NCBI RefSeq assembly: GCF_902635505.1
Contig: NC_045426.1
Coordinates: 673,849,087 to 673,913,086 of the forward strand
Source of the DNA: Sarcophilus harrisii
Lineage: Eukaryota; Chordata; Mammalia; Dasyuromorphia; Dasyuridae
Reading direction: 5' to 3'
Length of the DNA stretch: 64,000 nt
The notes below the pieces were generated by a model, which did no database searches, had not been told where the DNA came from, and worked only from the letters and a program-made list of their open reading frames with translations. A program made the translations under genes and the position numbers. Below, one piece after another: positions 56,091 to 64,000 of the stretch; position 1 is the first letter of the stretch; the number at the start of each line of letters is the position of its first letter.

Positions 56091-56709
56091 GGGAGGGGCG
56101 GGCCGGCGCGCCTGGGCTCCGCGTCCCCCCAGGAAACATTCCCCCGCCGTGGCGTTCCGCGGAGGGAGGGTCCTCAGGAACCGGCTTCGCCCGGCCCTGA
56201 AGCCTCTCCGAGCCTCGCCCCTCCCCACGGGGCGAAGGCTCTCGGAGTGGGAGGCTCTGTCCGGCCGGAACAGACTGCACGCAGAAAGCGGTGGGGCGTG
56301 CTTCCCGGGGGGCACTTTCAGGCTGAGCACAACTTCCGCTCTCTTCTGTAGGCAGAGACCCGAGAACCCGCCCCCGCCGGAACCCAAACAGGAAGAAGCT
56401 GGCCGGAGCCACTTCCCCGGAAGCAGAGGGGGCTCGGAGGGAAGCTTCCGGGCCGGTTCGTCCAGACGGGTGCCCCGTGTGGCTCCCCCGGATGCCTTGC
56501 CCCGGGCGCTCCTTCCTCGGCAGAGCTGGACGAACCTCCTCCCCGGCTGCTCGTGGTGCGGATGCGGCGCCGCCTCCTGCCCTCCCTGGCCGGTTCAGAG
56601 CGGAAGCTCCGGCGGCTGACTTTCCCCGCGGGGAAGGGGGCGGGCGAGCGTGGTGACCTGCCCCCTGCCCCTTCCTCCTGTCAGTCTTTCACGATCCTGG
56701 GGATGGCCC

Positions 56710-56775
56710 CCTTCACACTCCCTGGGAGCAGCTTCCCGGGTGCCTGGCACACAGTAGGTGCTTAACGAGCGCCGG
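56710..56775 (+). repeat. L2 3'-end remnant in the CpG island
   Basis: Reads GTGCCTGGCACACAGTAGGT then GCTTAACGAGC, a conserved L2 3' end carried into a GC-rich context. Confidence 0.55.
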
Positions 56776-57329
56776 TCGTCGGCTTGCTAGAGGAGGGAGG
56801 ATTGGAAGCCCGTCCTAGGCTGAATCTTAGAGAAGGCGCTTAACCTCCCCCCCCCCCGCCCCCCCTTCGCTGCTCCTGGACCCCGGCGCAGACTGCGCCT
56901 TCGGGAAGCCCTGGTCGGAGGGAAACCTCCCGCCCCAGCTACCAGCGCTTTCCCTTACCTGGTTCCCAGCTTCCCCACCAGACTACTTTGTGCTGCCTTT
57001 TTTGCATTTGCCCCAAGATCTGCCTGAAGCAAAGTAGGGCACGCTAAGGGGGGGGGGGGGGGGTGTGTTAACGGGCCTGGGAAAATAGACGAGCAAAAAG
57101 CGAAGGAGAAGGAGCGCTTTCCAGAATGTGATACTGGGGGAACAAAAACCTTGCCGCAGGCCGGTGGACCCCGCCTGGATGCACTCAGGGGGAGACCTCA
57201 TGATGTAAAGAGAGAAGGGAACCTGACGGTGTTCCTGCGTTACCTTGCGCCCTTTCCGTCAGACAAGGGCGGGAGTGTTTTGAGCGACATTGAAGGAATA
57301 CCCATTTGAGTGTGTAGTAACCCGTGTTT

Positions 57330-57548
57330 ACATTAGATGGCTCAGGAGTTGGGGCGCCCGGCCTGGAATAAGGAAGACTGGAGTTCAAATTTGACTGTGT
57401 GTGTGACTCTGGGCAGGCTACTTAACCCTATTTGCCTCAGTTTCCTTATGTAAAATGAGCTGAAGAAGGAAATGGCAAAGCTTTCCAGTATATTTTCCTA
57501 GAAAACCCTATCTGGAGTCTCCAAGAGTCTGACGACACATTGAATAAA
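57330..57548 (+). repeat. MAR1/WSINE-type SINE, long form
   Basis: Contains AGGAAGACTGGAGTTCAAAT, GCCTCAGTTTCCTTATGTAA and the distal AAGGAAATGGCAAAGCTTTC segment. Diverged. Confidence 0.7.
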
Positions 57549-57593
57549 GGATGATAAAGTAAGCACTGACATGGCCAACGTGTGCCGGTCATG

Positions 57594-57775
57594 CTGAGCT
57601 GGTTGTAAATATCACATATCTCACAGTGACCCTGGGAGAAAGGTGGTATTATTGTCCCTATTTTGCAGATGAGGAAACTGAGGCAAACAGGGGAAGCCGC
57701 CTGCCCCAGGTTACACACAAAGTCCTATTTGAACTCAGGCCTTCCTGATTTCAGGCCCAATGTCTGAGGCAGGTT
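57594..57775 (+). repeat. MIR SINE
   Basis: Core sequence GCAGATGAGGAAACTGAGGC and TTTGAACTCAGGCCTTCCTG, a well-preserved MIR. Confidence 0.75.
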
Positions 57776-58209
57776 GTGGGAAAACCTCCAACTGTCATAC
57801 TGAAATAGTATTTTAGCAGCGACGAGAAGCCTTTGAACTCTTGTTCAGAAGACACATCTTGGCAGCCTCGTGAAGGATGGATTGTAGAATAGTGTAAGTT
57901 AGCCACTCAGGTTTTCTCAGTAGCCAAGAGGTGATAAAGGCCACAAAGAGTGGTGTAGATAGAATCACTAAAACTTGGCAACTGGTTGGAGTGAGGGATG
58001 AAGGAAGTCATCAATTGTTGGGAGGATGGAGAAGAAGGCAATGGTTTTATTGTGGACACATTGAAAGTCCTTCAGGGAGAGGACCATTTTTCTCATTTTG
58101 TCTAGGTATGCCTAGCTCTTGGCACATACTATTTAATCCAGCTAATCCTACTGAATTTAATTCCTTTTAAGGGGGAGGAGGGAGAGAGAAAAGAGGAATG
58201 AATATGAAG

Positions 58210-58760
58210 GTTAGGCTAAAGTTCTGATTGGTTTTCTGGAGGTCTTTGGACCAGCCTTTCTTTCAGCTGAGTAATCACCACAAGAATAGCCAGAGATAAA
58301 GCCCAAAAATCTTTGTCTCCACAAACTAGTTTCCTTGCCTGGGTCCTGGGCCAGCTTTCTGCAGGTCCTCCGAAATGTGTCTTGGTTTCTGTGGGGGAGG
58401 CAGAAGGACCACCACGATGGTCTGTCTTGAAGTATCCCTGAGTCCAGGAGCTTGTGCTCCAGCCTCCAGTCCTGTCTCCCCCGAGTCTGTTCCAGTCCCC
58501 CTCCTAGGTCTGATTCTTGCCTCTTAAATACTCTTATCCCAATTAAATCCATTCATCATATTGAGTATAAGCCAATCATAGCACTAGGGAATCATTATTT
58601 GTTTTAAGATTAATTTAATCATACTGAATTAGAGAACTATTAATCACCATGCTAAACTAGATAACCATTGTCTTCTCAACTCCACTGAGTTAACAAACAT
58701 CATGTTTAAATCAATCATACAGTTTCAGCCCTTTACAAAAGTCTAGTTCCAGAGGGAAGT
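58210..58760. repeat. Unclassified interspersed repeat, possibly LTR-like
   Basis: A block with a composition unlike its flanks (CCTGGGCCAGCTTTCTGCAG, later CCAATCATAGCACTAGG) that I believe recurs in marsupial genomes, but I cannot name the family. Ends are uncertain. Confidence 0.3.
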
Positions 58761-58799
58761 TGAATTGAGGTCTGAGAAAACTGGACTGTCAGAAGGAAT

Positions 58800-61500
58800 T
58801 GACAATTAACATGCTATCTGAGCCTTAAATCTTAGCTGTGAAATGGAGGTAACAATGTATGCTACCTTAACCTATCTTAACACCTACCTTAACAAGGTTG
58901 TTGTGAAGAAAGTGCTTTGCAAACCTTAAAATGATCAAATCTATTATTCCCCTTCTTTGTGCTTCTTTCTGGACTTGAAAACTAAAGGGGAGGACTAGAT
59001 GATGTTTCATGCTTGCTTCTATGACAGAATCTTCAAGCCAGTGAGGGGCACCTCTAGACAATGGCTAGTTGAAGTGTCTGGAAGAACAGATGCTCTTCTC
59101 ACCTCTGTTTCTCCAGGGAGCTAACTTCAGGTGCCACTTATAGTTCCTCAACAGCAAGAGAAGGAGTTTCTGATTGTCTTTGTGCCCCTGGGCACTACTT
59201 AATAACTATTTGTGGAGGTCAATCCTAGAGAAAGTGATGTAGCTAAGGAGACTCTGTCTCCAATAAGTCTTATTGGAAATGGTCAAATCATTGTGGGGAA
59301 GAGAAAAAACAACAGTTTCAGAGTCTGTGGGCCTGTGTTCTGACCCCCAGTTATTGTGTCTGATCCTAGGTTTCCTTCTCTGGATTTTTGTCTCCTCATC
59401 TGTAAAATGAAAGGGTTTGACTACTGATTTCTAAATTCCTTTTCCAGACCCAAGTCCTTTTGACAAATGGCTAGAAAGACATTTGCTTCCCAAGTGACAA
59501 GTAGCTGAGAGAGCTCAGCAGGTGTTTGGCAAAGCCTGCTGAATAAAGCTGAGGTCAAAGCTTCAAATAGCAACAAATTCCATAAATCACATTCATTCAA
59601 CCATCAGTGCAAGAAAAAAAAGACCCCATGAAACAAAGACACAGACAACAATGGTAGTTAAGGTAGGTTAGTTTTCTTGCCATCAGTGGAAGGAGGGAGT
59701 GTAGCTTGAGGGAAATCACAAACCAAAAAGGCCCTCTTATATCCTGGATTCTTGTGGAGCATGCTTGCCTTAGCCAGGATCTGAGGCTCCCAAGGTGTGT
59801 TTTAAAGTTGACAGATTTGACAGATGTGAAAGGAGTGTATTTCTGCTGTACTGAAAAAAATCACATTCAATAACAACTGCTGGACAGTCTTTGCAGAAAG
59901 GAGTCCTGTCAACTATCCACCCTGTATTCTTAGTCACTTAAAAGAAGTTCTGAGTTCTCCTTTGTTTCAGCATTTTCAGACCAGCATAACTGGGAAAACC
60001 TTTTGTCCCATTGTACTCACTTCAATCTTATGCATAGAAAATCAGATCTACATTTTCTAAAGAGGAAGAAGTAGAGAAAGTGACCTAAGAAAGCTCTGAG
60101 AACCAGGTGACATGTTGACGGTGACCCAGTACCCAAGATCAACTTCTAGGCAAAGGAGCACCATCAGAAGCAGCTTCACGTGGGATGTCAACATTCATTC
60201 TTCATCAGAAGTGGGAGCATCAGCTCACTGGTCACCCAAATTCTCAGCAGAGCAACAGGTTTCTTTGAAAAAAATATTGTTATAAAAGGGAGAAAGAAGG
60301 AAACAATAAGCACATTTCTGCACTGTAACAGAAAGGATTTGCCTCCATCACCATAAGTTACACTAAAAAGACAAATGGAAATGATATTCCTGAGAAAAGG
60401 CAAGAACTTACAGGCTTTTGGGCAAATGGTTACTGCTAAAACAGGAGTAGGTTACTTAAAACAAAAGAGTGAAAACAAATGTACTTTACATAAAACAATA
60501 GTTCAAGTATTATTCCAGATAAAATTTTAATTCTAATGCAAGAAAAGATACCAGGGCAAGTAGGAAACAAAGGCTGCTGTAAGATTGCTGTTTGCTGGGA
60601 TATGGAGGAAGCTGTCAATTTGCACACTTACATGTAAGACACTGTGTAGGATTTCCGAATAGGGGGATAATGACTTGGACACAGTGCAGCATGAAGACCA
60701 AAACCACTGTCTCTGGGATTGCACTCTACAGTCAGTGCGTAAAGTGGAATAAGGGAATACCCAAACCAGGACGGTAAGAGGCAGCAGGCTAGAATGAGAA
60801 CCTTTGTCCTTTCCCCTTGTTCTCTAAGATCTGGCTGGGAGCAGTATCTCCTGTATCTTTTTTCATTAAGTCTCAATTTGGCTAAAAACAGGAAGCATAA
60901 TTAAAATGCAGAACTATAAAGATTATTTGGTTTGGCTTATTTCCTAGGGAGTCCAAGCAGATTCAGGCTATCCAGCTGGCAGAATTAAATCCTATGACTG
61001 AGGACTACTGAGGTAGAGCCTGGAATTGATTCCCTTCTCACCTCTCTCTCTCTCTCTCTAGGGTGCTATGTTCAGGGGCTACCTATAACAGGAGACGTTA
61101 CCAGTTTTTGTCTGTGCTCCCAGGATAGGGCCCAATGCCTGGCATGACTAATTGTTCAAGTCAGTTCCAGAGAGAGAGCTGAGGAAATGGCCACCTCTGT
61201 TGCTCAATGAAAAGAAATATTTCTGAAAACATTAGGATTCTTATTTTGGGGTATCAGATAAACCTAAACAATGTGGAAGGCCATCTCTTGTGGCATAATT
61301 AGTACTCATAACAGGGCAGCTATGTGTTACCAAATGGTCCCTCCCTGGAATGCTAGGGGGCATGTACCAGTCACAGCCCATTAATGAGGGAATCTATGCC
61401 AGTGACAGTGTTTGGGTCTTTCATGTGATTGTGAAGATCTACAAGACACACATAGCATTTCCTATACACAGAACAGTCTCCCAATTCCTAACTGGCTTAT
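58800..61500. other. Spacer between GOLGA3 promoter and CHFR 3' end
   Basis: SINE/MIR traces at 58826-58935 (AGGTTGTTGTGAAGAAAGTG) and 59320-59455 (CTCATCTGTAAAATGAAAGG). The remainder has no gene, RNA gene or repeat I can identify; part may belong to a longer CHFR 3' UTR. Confidence 0.4.
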
Positions 61501-61519
61501 AAATGATACATTATATTAT

Positions 61520-62256
61520 TTGTGCTGCTTGTGAGGTTTAATTCTAATAAATGAAAAACATCTGACTAACTCTAAAACACACACACCCACGCGCACACAT
61601 GTACATGAGTCAAACTGTTTTTCCTACAGCAAAGCACTAGGCATGCCCTATGGGCTGTAAACATTTGCTGCTTTTTCTTAAGCAACAAGGAAACAGTGTA
61701 TTTGATACATTTTTGTCTTTTTTTTTTTTTTTTTTTTTTTTGCCATACAAAATTCTTGGTAAAAAGGGATTCCTGATCTAACAACCATTTTGGTGAAGGT
61801 AGAAGAAACAAAATGAGGCTCTCATCTGTAAGAGATGGGGGTGGGAGGTGGAGTGGTTGGTGCTGAATTTTTTCCTTTGACAATCCCGGCTTTAACTCAA
61901 CCCGATGCACAACAAACACTTCAGCTTCAGGACATCTCATGACCATCGGTGCCATTCCTGCCTGTCCTGAGTGTGTCTTCCAGTCCGTGTTGTTGCTGAC
62001 ACAATGGTGTGCCTGATGGGCACCATGAAATGCTCTTCAGGTTACTTAAAAAAGGTCTTACTCAAGTATAAAGCTCTACAAAATAAAAAAAAAAAATCAC
62101 ACCAGTACCTGATGCAGAGATATCCAATTCCCCTCCAAGAGGGAACTTTAAAATGCCCTGAAAACATTTATGTTCTGTATTTGAGGTCTTGAAACTTTTT
62201 TTTTTTTTTTTTTTTTTTTAACATAAAAATATCCAAGACTATCAGTACTTCCAGGC
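61520..62256 (-). other. CHFR: CHFR 3' untranslated region, end uncertain
   Basis: Begins after the TAA. The first usable signal I find on the transcript strand is ATTAAA at 61537-61542; no canonical AATAAA occurs close to the stop. The stretch contains two A-runs on the transcript strand (complement of 62195-62219 and 61718-61741) and a GT-rich microsatellite (complement of 61577-61600). The 3' end could lie further left. Confidence 0.35.
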
Positions 62257-62299
62257 TTAGTTCTTGAAGCGTGTTTGTTCACAAATATGATTGAATTTC
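62257..62299 (-). CDS. CHFR: CHFR last coding exon, PBZ end and stop
   Basis: It encodes KFNHICEQTRFKN and stop TAA (62257-62259), identical to the human C terminus as I remember it. The acceptor TTTTTGCAG is strong, and the split Met codon AT|G joins correctly to the previous exon. With that exon it completes C-x5-C-x7-H-x5-H (Cys, Cys, then the second His of HH, then the His of FNH). Only 13 residues long, so it is easily missed. Confidence 0.96.
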
Positions 62300-62428
62300 C
62301 TGCAAAAAGAAACATTTTCGAGTTACACAAGATGGTACCATACAAAGTCACAGAACTACACAGGGCTGGGTAAGGTCTGACCACACCCTTTTCCTACAGT
62401 TTCTAGAGTCCAAGTCCTGAAAGTTCAA

Positions 62429-62575
62429 ATTTCTAGAAGCTTACTTTTTGTATGGGTTTATTTTATATCCTGCAATTTTGCCAAGACTGAATTGTTTCCA
62501 TAAGTTTTTGGATGATTTTCTAGGATTCAAGTATGTCTTATCAATTGCAAAGAGTGAACATTTTATTTCCTTCTA
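62429..62575 (-). repeat. Antisense L1 ORF2 fragment in CHFR last intron
   Basis: Plus strand reads TTATATCCTGCAATTTTGCC then AATTGCAAAGAGTGAACATT, the reverse complement of a conserved L1 ORF2 stretch (endonuclease/RT border region). Confidence 0.65.
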
Positions 62576-62894
62576 GAAGCTTTCTAATGGGGTCTGCAGA
62601 CAGAGAACAGCAGTAACCCAAACTTCCCCAACAGTCACTCATCTGGCTTCTACTCCTTAAAGAATTAAGACAAACTAATTTTGTTTTTGGCTTCCAGAAA
62701 GACACAAAGAACAGTAATGACACAGATGAGGTGGGTGTAGTGAGGAGGGACAAGGGCCACCGACCTGACAACTCACCACTGTTGCCCACTTCTACTCCCA
62801 GCCTTAAAGCCTGATCACCAAAGAAGTCCCTATATGTAAAATATTTGTGTTCCTCAAAAGTCTGATGTAGATTCATTATAAAATTTGGTGATTT

Positions 62895-63013
62895 TGGCAA
62901 GGCAATTGGGATTAAGTGACTAGCAAGGGTCAAATGTCTGAGGGAAGATTTGAACTCAAGTCCTTCTGACTCCAGAGTTGGCACTTTATTCACTGTGCCA
63001 TCTAGCTGCCCCA
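62895..63013 (-). repeat. tRNA-derived SINE (MAR1/WSINE type), antisense
   Basis: Contains GATTTGAACTCAAGTCCTTC and ends TGTGCCATCTAGCTGCCCC, the reverse complement of the tRNA-like head. In the last intron of CHFR. Confidence 0.85.
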
Positions 63014-63504
63014 TTATAAAATCTGGGAAACAATCTAATTTGTTCCATTGACCTTGACTGCAATTGCAGAGATCTAAGAATTAATTCCTGCCCTTTCCTC
63101 TTTGTGCTGGGAAAACAGAAGGTCCTCTAGCATTTCCCAGATTTCAGGCTGAAGTGCTTAGCTGCTTTCAAGCTGGAAGCATTTTCCTTAACATTAGATG
63201 GTTACATATAATTTAATATAATATAATATAATTTTTTTGCCAAAATATTTCCTCTTTAAAAATTATGTGGAAAGTTAAATGAAATCCTACATAGGGAGGG
63301 ATGATGTACCTTTTCTACTATTCTCTCATTTTTCCTAAAATTTTTCTTCATCCTAGTTTTCCTAATAAGTGGTACCTCCCACAGATTTGGTTCCAAATAA
63401 TCTACTTTAGAATAAAAAAAAACACTACCTGTCTCTGAATCAGCACCCTCCTCTTCCCCTGCATATTCCATTAAGACCCATAATCCACAGGCTCAGTTAC
63501 TCAC

Positions 63505-63577
63505 ATGGCATGGTGAGCTTTAACCTGAGTCCGGCAGTTGCGCCCCCAGTAGCAATCAGGACGAGATGTTACAGTCC
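63505..63577 (-). CDS. CHFR: CHFR penultimate coding exon, first half of PBZ zinc finger
   Basis: CHFR is the FHA/RING E3 ubiquitin ligase of the antephase mitotic checkpoint; its C-terminal PBZ finger binds poly(ADP-ribose). This 73-nt exon encodes TVTSRPDCYWGRNCRTQVKA then HHAM, with acceptor TTTTTTCAG and donor GTGAGT. The PBZ pattern RxxC-x-W-GxxC is visible, with the two zinc Cys in CYWGRNC. The earlier exons (FHA, RING, Cys-rich) lie beyond the right edge of the window. The identity is secure because the peptide is essentially the human C terminus. Confidence 0.96.
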
Positions 63578-64000
63578 CTGAAAAAAGGCCAAAGAGTCTG
63601 ATTAATGGCTGTTGTAAACAAAGCAAAATGTAGGTTCCTGGAGAACATTAACATTAGTAACAACTTGGATCTTGGCTTCTAAGAGAATTTAATCCATTGG
63701 CTGGGAAAACATTTCACCAAGCCCCAGTAAAGAGAAATGAAATTGTTTCCTTCCCAACAGGATGTCTTTATTGAAAAACATTTTTGCTGGTGTGGATATG
63801 AAGGAAGCCTCTAACATGCCTCTGGGATGGAGCTGCATTAAAGTAAGAAGGCAGTTCTTTCCCTTTTTTCTATCCTCAGAGCTGCAAGCCCATTCTTACA
63901 ACGGGCACACTCCTGGTCTCATTGGAGCCCAGAAAGCAGCTGAGGAACTCCCCTCTCCCCTAACATTTTAGTTTACTTCCTAATTACATGGAAAAAAATT

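Larger units (their letters stand above)
55000..56950. promoter_or_regulatory. GOLGA3: CpG island, GOLGA3 promoter region
   Basis: About 2 kb of very GC-rich, CpG-dense sequence in an otherwise AT-rich window. It contains GC boxes (GGGCGGGGCGGGG near 56080-56102), tandem CGGGCGG units (55866-55890), a duplicated 17-bp GC unit (55519-55553) and runs of 12-14 C (near 55250 and 55713). It sits upstream of GOLGA3 exon 2, so it is the expected promoter. Long open frames through it on both strands result from the lack of AT-rich stop codons and are not genes. It may also drive divergent non-coding transcription. Confidence 0.88.

Noticed and set aside
55123-56619. 498-codon open frame on the plus strand through the CpG island, with further long frames on both strands (55400-56412)
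   Set aside because: GC-rich DNA lacks stop codons. The peptides are Pro/Arg/Gly-rich low complexity with no domain, and they run across promoter GC boxes and simple repeats.
61718-62219. Long T-runs considered as Pol III terminators of an RNA gene
   Set aside because: No A/B box or SINE head next to them on the strand that would use them; they lie in the presumed CHFR 3' UTR as A-runs.
1-64000. CRISPR arrays, bacterial operons, toxin or phage-like systems
   Set aside because: Intron-containing genes, CpG island and mammalian repeats throughout; no regularly spaced repeats with unique spacers were seen.

Overview
The window is an ordinary mammalian nuclear locus, almost certainly marsupial and probably Australian (australidelphian). 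The evidence for that is the repeats: tRNA-derived SINEs of the MAR1/WSINE type (for example 30329-30466), L1 3' ends of the marsupial type (for example 26158-26595), and short hAT elements and LTRs that I associate with marsupial genomes. Species identity is inference. I see no prokaryotic, plasmid or viral gene system, no CRISPR array, and no credible undescribed multi-gene system.

Layout, left to right. About 1-15,740 is intergenic and is dominated by old and nested transposons. The largest block is an antisense L1 (about 3,480-10,630) broken by an endogenous retrovirus fossil (about 7,018-9,165) and a solo LTR (9,891-10,453). From 15,745 to about 56,090, on the minus strand, lies a complete GOLGA3 gene (golgin-160). 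I could place all 23 coding exons; every boundary has a GT/AG pair, the reading phases agree at every junction, and the total is 4,545 nt (1,514 codons plus stop). The 3' UTR is about 3.6 kb and runs to a poly(A) signal at 15,762-15,767. The 5' end lies in a CpG island (about 55,000-56,950) with GC boxes and a candidate non-coding exon 1. From about 57,000 to 61,500 is an intergenic spacer of SINE, MIR and unclassified repeats. From about 61,520 to the right edge, also on the minus strand, are the last two coding exons of CHFR with the split C-terminal PBZ zinc finger.

GOLGA3 and CHFR are transcribed in the same direction, with CHFR upstream, as in the human 12q24.33 order. They are not functionally coupled as far as the sequence shows: golgin-160 is a coiled-coil Golgi scaffold and CHFR is a mitotic checkpoint ubiquitin ligase.

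The most interesting points are an exact 86-bp direct duplication flanking GOLGA3 exon 3, remodelling of the three known caspase cleavage sites of golgin-160, an unusual TAGTAG splice acceptor at exon 13, and the nested transposon block. Protein comparisons with human rest on remembered family sequence, not on a search.
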